Shown: positions 1 through 9,689 of the stretch, one piece after another
Position numbering within the stretch: the first letter of the stretch is position 1
Layout: every line of letters begins with the position of its first letter
Source of the DNA: JBBREP01 sp036501845
GTDB taxonomy: Bacteria > Actinomycetota > Acidimicrobiia > IMCC26256 > PALSA-610
Direction: 5' to 3'
DNA: 64,000 nt
Assembly: GCA_036501845.1 (NCBI GenBank)
Contig: DASXZO010000040.1
Coordinates: 88,316 to 152,315 of the forward strand
Position numbers and translations under genes: made by a program
The notes under the pieces: generated by a model
What the model was told of the DNA's origin: nothing
Seen by the model: only the letters and a program-made list of their open reading frames with translations
The model's database searches: none

Positions 1-2218
<2,218 letters not shown>

Positions 2219-2314
2219 AGTGGCCCTACCTCCGAGGCCGCAGCGTAGGTGCCTGCCGACCCCGCCGCGGGGACCGGAGAGACCGCCGCGTCAGCCCCGG
2301 TCAGACGACACTTC

Positions 2315-3148
2315 TCACACCTGGCAGGCTTCGCAGTAGTAGTGGTTGCGGCCGCCGATACGCATCTTCTTGATCTCGCGGCGGCAGCGGCGGCAGGCGT
2401 CGCCGTCGCGCTCCCACACCTTGAAGTGCTCGAAGCCCTCGTCGTCGAACGGATCGCCCGAGCTCGCCTTGGCCGCGTGCGTCGAGCCGCGGAACTTCAC
2501 GGCTTCCTGCATCGTCTCCACGATTCCCCGGTAGAGGCGGCGGATCTCCTGCTCGGTGAGCCGGTCGCTGTCGCGGTCGTAGCGCAGCCCGGCCGCGAAC
2601 AGGATCTCGTCGGCGTACACGGGGCCGATGCCCACGAGCACGCTCCGGTCCATGAGCAGCGTGCGCAGCTTCTCGTGCTGGCTGTAGAGCAGACGGCCGA
2701 AGCGCTCCCACGACATCGCCGACTCCAGCGGATCGATGCCGAGCCCCTCGAGCTCGGGCGCCTGGGCGACCTCGGCCCACGGGAGCACCCACAGCTCGGC
2801 GTCACCCTTGGGGTCGGCGATCCGCAGCTGGCCGCCCTGGGTGAAGGTCATCACGACCATCGTCGACTTGGTCACCGTGAGGCGCGCCGACTTGGCGCGC
2901 ACGAGCTGGCCACCCGCGCCCAGGTCGATCATCAACGCGTCGGTCGCGTCGAGTTTGGCGATCAGCAGCGGACCGCGTCGCTCGAGGCCGCTGATCTTGC
3001 GCCCTTCGAGCAGCTCGGTGAACGCCTTCTTCGTGCGGTAACGCGGGATCACCTTCATCGCCGACACGTCGACGACCTTGATCTTCCGCCCGGTGAGCTC
3101 CTTGTCGAGCTCCCTTCGCAGCGTCTCGATCTCAGGCAGTTCAGCCAT
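2315..3148 (-). CDS. Fpg/MutM-family DNA glycosylase homologue lacking canonical catalytic residues
   Basis: This 277-residue protein has the Fpg/Nei layout: an N-terminal sandwich domain beginning MAELPEIETLRREL, a helix-two-turn-helix region around GIGPVYADEILFAAGL, and a C-terminal zinc finger (CRRC, then CEACQ at the very end). Active Fpg begins M-P-E-L-P-E, and the proline exposed after Met removal is the Schiff-base nucleophile. Here the codon is GCT (Ala). The Lys of the usual RRGK motif is Pro (RRGPLL), the Asn of GIGN is Pro, and the DPRRFG loop reads DPKGDAELW. The start is well supported by a GGAGGAG ribosome site, and the ATG overlaps the rnc stop by 8 bp. The gene sits where mutM normally lies in actinobacteria. 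It is probably a non-catalytic or repurposed DNA-binding paralogue (inference). Confidence 0.88.
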   Translation of the reverse strand: MAELPEIETLRRELDKELTGRKIKVVDVSAMKVIPRYRTKKAFTELLEGRKISGLERRGPLLIAKLDATDALMIDLGAGGQLVRAKSARLTVTKSTMVVMTFTQGGQLRIADPKGDAELWVLPWAEVAQAPELEGLGIDPLESAMSWERFGRLLYSQHEKLRTLLMDRSVLVGIGPVYADEILFAAGLRYDRDSDRLTEQEIRRLYRGIVETMQEAVKFRGSTHAAKASSGDPFDDEGFEHFKVWERDGDACRRCRREIKKMRIGGRNHYYCEACQV

Positions 3149-3848
3149 CGTGCTCCTCCCCCAATGCGCACAGCGCGACCAGGGCCGCTGCCTGTTCGGC
3201 TTCCTTCTTCGAACGGCCCCGACCTTCGCCGTGCTCGTCGTCGCCGATCACGACCGTGGCGAAGAACTGCTTCGCGTGGTCGGGGCCTTCGTCGCGCACC
3301 ACATACTTCGGCCGCGTGTAACCAAGTGCGGCCGTGAGCTCTTGGAGTCGGGTCTTGTGATCGCGCGCGCCGTTGCCGGCAGTCGCGCGCATGATGCGCT
3401 CCTCGAACAGTCGCAGAATCAACGCCTCGGTGGCGTCGAAACCCGCGTCGAGATACACCGCAGCAAACACGGCTTCGAGCGCATCGGCCAGTATCGACGA
3501 CTTGGTCGCGCCGCCCGCGGCTGCCTCACCCTTGCCGAGCAAGAGGAAGTCGCCGAGGTGTAACTCGCGCGCCACCTCGGCGAGCGTCTTGGCGTTGACG
3601 ACCGCGGCGCGCACCTCCGACAACTCACCTTCGGGCAGATCGGGAAAGTGGTTGTACACGTAGCGAGTGACCACCAACCCGAGCACCGAATCGCCGAGGA
3701 ACTCGAGCCGTTCGTTGCTCGGCGAGGCGTCGTGCTCGGCGCACCACGAACGATGCGCGAGCGAACGCAACAACAGATCACGATCCGACAACGCAATGCC
3801 CAGCGCCTCATCGAGCAGGGTGCAGTCGTGTTCTTGCATCGTGTTCAC
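3141..3848 (-). CDS. rnc: Ribonuclease III
   Basis: The protein has 235 residues, the normal length. It carries the RNase III signature NERLEFLGDSVLG in the first 60 residues, the second catalytic acidic segment ADALEAVFAAVYLDAGFD, and a C-terminal double-stranded-RNA-binding domain ending GRSKKEAEQAAALVAL. It cleaves double-stranded RNA in rRNA precursors and in mRNA. The GTG at 3848 overlaps the stop of the upstream ACP-like gene (GTGA), suggesting translational coupling. An ATG three codons later (3839) is an alternative start. The 3' end overlaps the mutM-like start by 8 bp, so the block is a tight operon. Confidence 0.96.
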   Translation of the reverse strand: MNTMQEHDCTLLDEALGIALSDRDLLLRSLAHRSWCAEHDASPSNERLEFLGDSVLGLVVTRYVYNHFPDLPEGELSEVRAAVVNAKTLAEVARELHLGDFLLLGKGEAAAGGATKSSILADALEAVFAAVYLDAGFDATEALILRLFEERIMRATAGNGARDHKTRLQELTAALGYTRPKYVVRDEGPDHAKQFFATVVIGDDEHGEGRGRSKKEAEQAAALVALCALGEEHDG

Positions 3849-4150
3849 GACGCCGTTCGCGCTTCGAGGCGGTGATACAGCGCGTCGATCAGATCGGCGA
3901 CGGTCTCGAGCTCGTCGAGGTCGTCGTCGTCGATCTGCAACGTGACCGCGCGCTCACCGAGGTCTTCGTCGATCAGCACGAGCAGGTCGTCGAGCACGAG
4001 CACGTCGGCATCGAGATCGGCGCGCAACCGCGCCTCGGCGCGCACGTCGTCGGGGTCGCACTCGAGCAACTCGACGAGCCGCTCATTGACGATCGCTTCG
4101 ATGTGCGCGCGCTCGATCGGCTGGCGATGACTGTGCGTCTCGGCCGGCAT
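3845..4150 (-). CDS. Acyl-carrier-protein-like protein lacking the phosphopantetheine serine
   Basis: This 101-residue acidic protein lies between plsX and rnc, the usual place of acpP. Residues 16-90 follow the ACP pattern: helix I (HIEAIVNERLVELLECDPDDV), a loop, helix II and a C-terminal helix (DELETVADLIDALYHRL). In ACPs the segment before helix II is DLGADSLD, with the Ser that carries 4'-phosphopantetheine. Here it is DLDADVLVLDDLL, so the Ser is replaced by Val (codon GTG). The C-terminal helix is also unusually Asp-rich. ATG at 4150 was chosen because a GAGG site precedes it and plsX ends 7 bp upstream; the longer open frame runs into plsX. As read, it cannot be a normal acyl carrier, so a genuine acpP should exist elsewhere. 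A regulatory or partner-binding role is inference. Confidence 0.8.
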   Translation of the reverse strand: MPAETHSHRQPIERAHIEAIVNERLVELLECDPDDVRAEARLRADLDADVLVLDDLLVLIDEDLGERAVTLQIDDDDLDELETVADLIDALYHRLEARTAS

Positions 4151-4157
4151 CGGCGCC

Positions 4158-5162
4158 TCAGCTCGCAGCTTCGGTGAGCCGGGCGACCACGTCGGCTTCC
4201 ACACACGTGCGCGCGACACGCACGGCATTGACGATTGCGTCGGCCGACGACGAACCGTGCGAGATGATGCACACACCCTTCACGCCGAGCAGCAATGCGC
4301 CGCCCGTGTTGTCGGGCAGGAGGTCGGCGGCTGCTTCGAGCAATCGGAGGCGCAGCGCGTCGGCGACCGACGCGAACGCAGGCTCGTCGACCACACCGAA
4401 CACGAGCCCCGCCATCGCGAGCATCGCACCTTCGAGCGTCTTCAACGCCACGTTGCCGGTGAAGCCGTCGGTGACGATCACGTCGGCCGCGGCGCCCACG
4501 AGGTCGCGGCCCTCGACGTTGCCGACGAAGTCCTTCACGCCGTCGGCCAGCAACGCGTACGCCGCCTTGCGCAGCGCATCGCCCTTGCCGGGCTCCTCGC
4601 CGTTCGACAACAAGCCAACGGTGGGTGCGGCTACGCCGAGTCGAACGGTGGCGTACGCCTGCGCGAGGCGCGCCCACTGCACGAGCCACGCCGGGTCGGG
4701 ATCCACCGTTGCCCCGCCGTCGACGAGCAGTTGTTTGCGCGCGGCACCGGCAACCGGATTGGGGATCGGGATGGGCACCGCGATTGCCGGGCGGGCGACG
4801 CCGGCGATGCGTCCGAACCGCAACAGCGACGCGGCCATCGTGGCGCCGGTGTTGCCCGCGCCCACGAACGCGTCGGCACGGCCGTCGCGCACGGCTTCGG
4901 CCGCCCGCACGATCGAGCTGTCGCGCATGGCCCGCACGGCCGCCGCGGGCTCGGCGTCCATCGCGATCACCTCGGACGCGTGCAGCACGTCGAGGTGGGT
5001 CGAGGTACGCCCGCCGAGCGCGTCGCGCACGGTGGCCTCGTCGCCCACGAGCAAGATGTCGACGCCCACCTCTTCGATCGCGCGAAACGCGCCGTCGACG
5101 ATCGCCCCGGGCGCGCGATCCCCTCCCATCGCATCGATCGCGATGACCGGGGGACGCCGCAC
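4158..5162 (-). CDS. plsX: Phosphate acyltransferase PlsX
   Basis: The product is about 334 residues, the normal PlsX length. It starts at a GTG giving VRRPPVIAIDAMGGDRAPG, the family's N-terminal phosphate-binding motif. Further family segments are VGAGNTGATMAAS, LLSNGEEPGKGD, GNVEGRDLVG and DGFTGNVALKTLEG. PlsX makes acyl-phosphate from acyl-ACP for the first step of phospholipid synthesis. The frame is open upstream through rpmF, but that part is not PlsX-like, so the GTG at 5162 is preferred. Downstream come the ACP-like gene and rnc in one operon. The 119 bp upstream to rpmF contain GAGCGA-type repeat sequence. Confidence 0.95.
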   Translation of the reverse strand: MRRPPVIAIDAMGGDRAPGAIVDGAFRAIEEVGVDILLVGDEATVRDALGGRTSTHLDVLHASEVIAMDAEPAAAVRAMRDSSIVRAAEAVRDGRADAFVGAGNTGATMAASLLRFGRIAGVARPAIAVPIPIPNPVAGAARKQLLVDGGATVDPDPAWLVQWARLAQAYATVRLGVAAPTVGLLSNGEEPGKGDALRKAAYALLADGVKDFVGNVEGRDLVGAAADVIVTDGFTGNVALKTLEGAMLAMAGLVFGVVDEPAFASVADALRLRLLEAAADLLPDNTGGALLLGVKGVCIISHGSSSADAIVNAVRVARTCVEADVVARLTEAAS

Positions 5163-5281
5163 ATTTGCCTCGCTGCGCTCGGCGGCGAGCTCACTGCGCA
5201 CCCGTGTCGCTCCTCCGTCGCTCCCGGGCTGCTCCGTTCGCCGCACCGGAACGAGAGGTCGACAATCGTTGCAGCATTCGG
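5163..5281 (-). repeat. GAGCGA-rich dispersed repeat between rpmF and plsX
   Basis: On the minus strand this spacer contains the 19-mer GGAGCGACGGAGGAGCGAC (5224-5206). The same 19-mer occurs at 19966-19984 on the plus strand, in front of the acyl-CoA ligase gene. It is followed by GAGCGCAGCGAGG just before the plsX GTG, another short motif that recurs in spacers of this window (for example near 17750). It looks like a member of the dispersed repeat family described at 19953 and 20816. Confidence 0.55.
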
Positions 5282-5461
5282 CTATTCGACGTCGATCGCG
5301 GCGCGGCCGCGGTACCAGCCGCAGTTCGTGCACACCGTGTGGGGGCGGTGCGAGGCGCCGCAGTTCGCGCACACCGAATGCGCCGGCGCGGTCATGCGCA
5401 GGTTCGCCGAGCGCCGCGAGCGCGAACGGGAACGGGTGAGCTTTCGCTTCGGGACGGGCAT
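5282..5461 (-). CDS. rpmF: 50S ribosomal protein L32
   Basis: The 59-residue product starts MPVPKRKLTRSRSRSRR and carries the L32 zinc-ribbon cysteines as CANCG and CTNCGWYRG, ending in AAIDVE. It is a structural component of the large ribosomal subunit. It lies 48 bp downstream of the DUF177 gene and upstream of plsX, the common bacterial arrangement yceD-rpmF-plsX. Confidence 0.96.
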   Translation of the reverse strand: MPVPKRKLTRSRSRSRRSANLRMTAPAHSVCANCGASHRPHTVCTNCGWYRGRAAIDVE

Positions 5462-5509
5462 CTCGCTCTCCTGGCAGGACGGTGCGGATTGGGCCGGACG
5501 GGGCCGGGT

Positions 5510-6022
5510 CTAGAGCTCGAGCGACCCGAGGGCCGCCCAGCGGGGATCGGAATCGTCGGCGACGCAGTCGCACTCGGTCTGGTTGAGGTCGACGCCGCAC
5601 TGTGGGCACAGGCCGGCGCAGTCGTCGCGGCAGTGGGCAACGGCAGGCAACTCGAGCACGATGGCATCGCGCACGAGCGGCTCGAGGTCGATGTGGTCAC
5701 CGTCGAGCAGGTAGGTCTCGCCGGGCTCGGGCGCGGGCTCGAAGAGCTCGTCCACGTGCACCTCGACCTGCCCGGATGCCGGGGCCAGGCAACGGGCGCA
5801 GGCTGCGGTCCACGGCGCGGTCACCACACCGCGCACCACCACGCCCTCCGGCACACGCTCGGCCACCAGGTCGAGCGCGATCGGCGCCTCGGGCGCCACC
5901 ACCACGTCGCCGGCGCCGATTCCGGGCCGCTGCACTTCGAGCGCGACGGAACGGCGGGCGCCGACCTGGTCGAGGAGATCGGCGACCAAGATTCGCAAAG
6001 GGGACGGAGCGGTCGTGGTCAT
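5510..6022 (-). CDS. yceD: DUF177/YceD family protein (23S rRNA accumulation)
   Basis: The product has 170 residues from ATG 6022 (MTTTAPSPLRILVADLL). A first cysteine pair (CARCLAP) lies mid-protein. The C terminus has the family's hallmark CRDDCAGLCPQCGVDLN and then CDC, which can bind zinc. YceD-family proteins are needed for normal 23S rRNA levels, and the gene is typically co-transcribed with rpmF, as here. The frame is open further upstream to 6304, but that segment lies in the divergent spacer and has no family similarity, so the internal ATG is preferred. Confidence 0.9.
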   Translation of the reverse strand: MTTTAPSPLRILVADLLDQVGARRSVALEVQRPGIGAGDVVVAPEAPIALDLVAERVPEGVVVRGVVTAPWTAACARCLAPASGQVEVHVDELFEPAPEPGETYLLDGDHIDLEPLVRDAIVLELPAVAHCRDDCAGLCPQCGVDLNQTECDCVADDSDPRWAALGSLEL

Positions 6023-6295
6023 GTGAATTCGTGAAACTTCCTGGGGCGCAGTGCCTGAGCGCTCTACTCGTGCCGGACTGAGAGGGCCGGCGCCAACGAG
6101 GGGCGCGTAGGGCCAGGTTAGCGGCTCCCGCCAAGGCCCCGCCCCTCCACCAGTGGGGCCTGCGGGGTGAGCGGGGCAAATTGATGTGCGGCCGGCGGCT
6201 GCGTTCGCCCGCAAACCCGTCGATAGTGGACACGGAGGACTGCGCCGAACCGCTGTCACCGCCCCGCAGCCAGGAAGTGCCCGCGAGATGCTCGG

Positions 6296-7915
6296 ATGAT
6301 CCACAACTGCCCGGCCTGCGGCACGCCGAACGACGCCTGGCGGCCGTTCTGCACAAAGTGCTCGCTGCGCCTCGACGGCGCGCGCGACGGGCCGCCCGGC
6401 ACCGCGGGGTCAGCGATCGTGAGCTATGAGCCAGTGGGGTCGAGCCCGGCCGTCGCGCCTACGCCGGCGCACGTTCACGCCCGCACCCGGGCACGCGCCA
6501 CCGTGGTGGTCATCGCGCTGGCGCTCCTCACCGCCGCCACCGCCGGCGGGCTCGAAGTGGCCCACCACACCTCGTCGGGGTCACAGGTCGCGGCCACACC
6601 CAAGCACTGGGACCCCCGGATCGCGCCGCTCGCCCACACCGCCGAGCAACTGCGCGGCCTCCAGTTCAAGCACCCGGTGGCGGCGACCTTCTACAGCGAT
6701 GCCGCCTTCGACAAGCTCGACACCGGCGACTCCGACAGCTCCGACAACGCGCAGGCGGGCAACGACGTCAGCCGGCTCGCGGCCGAGCTCCGAGCCCTCG
6801 GCCTGGCGCCCGCCCACATCGACCTCGGCGCCGAAACCAAGACGCTCGTGGACTCGAGCGTGCTGGCGTTCTACGACCCCGCCACCAAGCGCATCTCGGT
6901 GCGCGGGACCACGCTCGACGTGGCGCACGACGTCACGATCGTGCACGAGCTCACCCACGCGCTGCAGGACCAATACTTCGATCTGCAGGCGGTGGAACGC
7001 AAAGCCGACGCCACCCAATCCGAAGCGGTACGGGCGCTGATCGAGGGCGACGCGCGCGACGTGGAAGACCGCTACGTGAACCTCCTCACCAAGCCGCGCA
7101 AAGCCGAATACGACGCCGAGGAACAGCGGCTCAACAAATCGATCACCGGCAAGGTCGCGTCGGTGCCCGACGTGCTCGTGCTGTCGGAACAGGAGCCGTA
7201 CGACCTCGGTGAGCAGTTCGTGCGTGCACTGCGCGCGACCGGCGGCGTCGACGCGGTGAACCGCGCGTTTCGCAACCCACCCACCTCCGACTGGTACATC
7301 GTCGATCCGGTTGCGTACATGGACCACACGAAGGTGACGCAGGTGCACAAGCCCCAACTCCCCTCGGGCGCCAAGCTGCTCGACAACGAGGGCGAGACCG
7401 GCAACTTCAACCTGTTCCTCATGCTCGCCGAGCGCATCGACGCGCACACCGCGCTCGCCGCCAGCGATGCGTGGCGCGGCGACAACACCGCGGCGTACTC
7501 GCTGCACGGCACCACGTGTATGGCCATCGACCTCGCGGCTCGTGACACGACCGGCCGCGCCACGATGGAGTCGGCGCTGAAGCAGTGGAGCACGCACATG
7601 CCCGCGCACGACACGTCGATCGCGGCGTCGGGCACGCGCGACGTCGATGTGCGCACCTGCGATCCCGGCGCGCACGCCCCTGCACTCACGCACGACGCAA
7701 CCCAGGCGTACGCGTTACCGGTGACGCGTTCGAGCCTGCTCGATACGTTCCTCGGCCAAGGTGCGGCCGCGTCGACCGCGTGGTGCGCGGCCGACCAGGT
7801 GGTGTACGGCTACAGCGTCGCCGACCTCAACGACCCCATGGGCGCAGCCTTTTCCAAGCCCGAGTTCCTCACCCGCCTCAAAGGCTGGATCACCGCCTGC
7901 GAAGACGCGTCTTGA
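6296..7915 (+). CDS. Membrane-anchored zinc-ribbon protein with HExxH metallopeptidase-like domain
   Basis: This 539-residue protein is built as a small cytoplasmic zinc ribbon (CPACGTPN and CTKCS within residues 5-22), a Pro/Ala linker, one membrane helix at about residues 68-85 (VVVIALALLTAATAGG) and a long extracytoplasmic domain. That domain contains TIVHELTHALQDQYFD near residue 220, followed by SEAVRALIEGDARDVE. This fits HExxH zinc ligands plus a downstream Glu, as in gluzincin-type peptidases. Near the C terminus GASAAFSKPEF-like strands and several cysteines occur. I do not recognise a named family, and the substrate is unknown. It stands alone, divergent from the yceD operon, with a 273-bp spacer on its 5' side. 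Confidence 0.75.
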   Translation: MIHNCPACGTPNDAWRPFCTKCSLRLDGARDGPPGTAGSAIVSYEPVGSSPAVAPTPAHVHARTRARATVVVIALALLTAATAGGLEVAHHTSSGSQVAATPKHWDPRIAPLAHTAEQLRGLQFKHPVAATFYSDAAFDKLDTGDSDSSDNAQAGNDVSRLAAELRALGLAPAHIDLGAETKTLVDSSVLAFYDPATKRISVRGTTLDVAHDVTIVHELTHALQDQYFDLQAVERKADATQSEAVRALIEGDARDVEDRYVNLLTKPRKAEYDAEEQRLNKSITGKVASVPDVLVLSEQEPYDLGEQFVRALRATGGVDAVNRAFRNPPTSDWYIVDPVAYMDHTKVTQVHKPQLPSGAKLLDNEGETGNFNLFLMLAERIDAHTALAASDAWRGDNTAAYSLHGTTCMAIDLAARDTTGRATMESALKQWSTHMPAHDTSIAASGTRDVDVRTCDPGAHAPALTHDATQAYALPVTRSSLLDTFLGQGAAASTAWCAADQVVYGYSVADLNDPMGAAFSKPEFLTRLKGWITACEDAS

Positions 7916-7979
7916 CTTGTCTCGCTGCGGAGCCCGGTGATCGGGGCCGCGCTCGCCTGCGCTCAGACGAGGCGAGTAG

Positions 7980-8549
7980 TCACTGATCCTGGTCGAAGAA
8001 GCCGCTGTCGTCGGCGGGTTCTTCGGAACGCTCGGCGAGGGCGGGTGTGCCCACGTGCAGCTCGAGCCGCTCGCGCCCGCGGCGCACTGCCGTCATCGTG
8101 CGCTCCAGCACGATCTCGAACGCCGCGAGCTTCTGGTCGACGTAGTCGTCGGCTTCGTGCTTGCGATGACGGGCCCAGTCGTCGGCGTCGCGGATGATCT
8201 GCTCGGCGCGCCGTTCGGCCGCCCGCACGATCTCCTTGTTGGCCACGAGTGCCGCGGCACGGCGCTGCGCGACCGCGATGATCTCGTCGGCTTCCTTGCG
8301 GCCGCGGTCGACCACCTCGTCGCGCTCGTTCAACACCCAGCGGGCTTCACGCAGCTCGAGTGGGAGCGCGCCGAGGGCCTCGTCGATGAGGCCGAGCACG
8401 TCGTCGCGGTTGACGCGCGGCGACGACGACAGCGGATAGGTGCTGGCGGTGTCGACCATCTCGCGCAGCTCGGCGAGGATGGCCTCGGTGTCCCCCACTT
8501 GCGGGTGGTAGATGTCGGCGGGTTCGGCCGACTCTTCGATGTCGCTCAC
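7980..8549 (-). CDS. SepIVA/DivIVA-like coiled-coil protein
   Basis: The product has 189 residues from a GTG (8549) that overlaps the coaD stop as GTGA. The sequence is nearly all helical. A short acidic N terminus is followed by AILAELREMVDTAS and then a long Ala/Arg/Glu coiled coil (RKEADEIIAVAQRRAAALVA and similar), with a Glu/Asp-rich tail. Length, coil and position next to the rnc / coaD / rsmD genes resemble mycobacterial SepIVA, a DivIVA-domain protein that organises septation and polar growth. That role is inferred from context and composition, since no strict DivIVA motif is visible. Confidence 0.72.
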   Translation of the reverse strand: MSDIEESAEPADIYHPQVGDTEAILAELREMVDTASTYPLSSSPRVNRDDVLGLIDEALGALPLELREARWVLNERDEVVDRGRKEADEIIAVAQRRAAALVANKEIVRAAERRAEQIIRDADDWARHRKHEADDYVDQKLAAFEIVLERTMTAVRRGRERLELHVGTPALAERSEEPADDSGFFDQDQ

Positions 8550-9031
8550 ATCTCCTCCGCAAAGCGCTCGGCGAGCCGCTCGGCCACGACGGGAGGGACC
8601 ATCGTCGACACGTCGCCGCCGAATTTGGCGACGTCGCGGACCAGGCTCGAGGACAGAAACGAATGGTTGGGGGTGGTCGAGAGGAAGAACGTGTCGATGC
8701 CCGACAGCCTCTGGTTCATCTGCGCCATCTGCAACTCGTAGTCGAAGTCGGACACCGCCCGCAGGCCCTTCACGATCGCCTCGGCGCCGTGATCCTTGGC
8801 AAAGTCGACGAGCAGGCCCTTGAAGAACTCGATCCGGGCGTTCGGCACGTGGCCGAGACACTCGGAAAGCAGCTCCTGGCGCTCCTCGAGCGTGAAGAGG
8901 CTCTGGGTCTTCTGCGGGTTCCGGATCACGGCAACGATCACCGTGTCGAAATGCCGGGCGGCCCGCTCGATGATGTCAAGGTGACCGTTGGTGACCGGGT
9001 CGAAGCTCCCGGGAACGAGGGCGGTCGCCAC
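8546..9031 (-). CDS. coaD: Phosphopantetheine adenylyltransferase
   Basis: The product has 161 residues, the normal size. The nucleotidyl-transfer motif GSFDPVTNGHLDII is at residues 8-21, VKGLRAVSDFDYELQMA is mid-protein, and SSSLVRDVAKFGGDVS near the C terminus matches the ISSTxVR motif. It converts 4'-phosphopantetheine to dephospho-CoA, the penultimate step of CoA synthesis. It lies downstream of rsmD by 30 bp, a frequent pairing, and its stop overlaps the SepIVA-like start. Confidence 0.97.
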   Translation of the reverse strand: MATALVPGSFDPVTNGHLDIIERAARHFDTVIVAVIRNPQKTQSLFTLEERQELLSECLGHVPNARIEFFKGLLVDFAKDHGAEAIVKGLRAVSDFDYELQMAQMNQRLSGIDTFFLSTTPNHSFLSSSLVRDVAKFGGDVSTMVPPVVAERLAERFAEEM

Positions 9032-9061
9032 CGCGCAGCCTCCGAGTCGCCGTCGTGGCCG

Positions 9062-9679
9062 TCAGAACGGGTCGGTCTGGGGCTGCACGAACGCAATCAG
9101 CGTATCCCCGAATGTGCGTTCCCATGTCACCGACCACCCAGGAGGCGCCGGTAGCGGCCCTGAGCGGCGGGCCGGGCGCTCGAGCACGATGGTGCCGTCG
9201 GGCAGCCGTTCCACCAGCGCGGCGAGCACCGGATCGAGGCGCTCGTCGGTCATCTCGTAGGGCGGGTCGACGAACGCCAGGTCGAAACTCCCAGCCTGGG
9301 GGCCCCGCTCGACGGCCAGCCGTTCGGCCGCCCCGGCCCGCACCATGGCCCGATCGGTCCAGCCGAGGGCGGCCACATTGCCCCGCAGGGCCTGGAGCGC
9401 CGACAGGTCGCGCTCCACGAAGGTGACCTGGGCAGCGCCCCGCGACAGCGACTCGAGGCCGAGCGCACCGCAGCCCGCGTAGAGGTCGAGCACCACGGCG
9501 CCGTCGAGCAGGCCCCGGGCGTCGAGCGCCGAGAACACGGCCGCCTTCACCCGGTCCTTTGTGGGCCGCACACCGAACGGCGGCACCTCGAGCCGCCGCC
9601 CACGAGCCGTGCCCGCAATGATCCGCGGCGAGCTCGAGCGGGGGTGTCGGCGCCCACTCATCGGATGCAGCGCAGGCAA
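9062..9679 (-). CDS. rsmD: 16S rRNA (guanine966-N2)-methyltransferase
   Basis: The product has 205 residues. The N-terminal RIIAGTARGRRLEVP and RPTKDRVKAAVFSAL match the RsmD family. The SAM-binding motif VVLDLYAGCGALGLESLSRG follows, and the N6/N2-methylase catalytic motif is FVDPPYE. It methylates G966 of 16S rRNA. It begins 10 bp after recG ends and precedes coaD, so recG, rsmD and coaD probably share a transcript. Seven residues in, a second ATG (MSGRRHPRSS) is an alternative start. Confidence 0.95.
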   Translation of the reverse strand: MPALHPMSGRRHPRSSSPRIIAGTARGRRLEVPPFGVRPTKDRVKAAVFSALDARGLLDGAVVLDLYAGCGALGLESLSRGAAQVTFVERDLSALQALRGNVAALGWTDRAMVRAGAAERLAVERGPQAGSFDLAFVDPPYEMTDERLDPVLAALVERLPDGTIVLERPARRSGPLPAPPGWSVTWERTFGDTLIAFVQPQTDPF

Positions 9680-9689
9680 AGCATCATGT

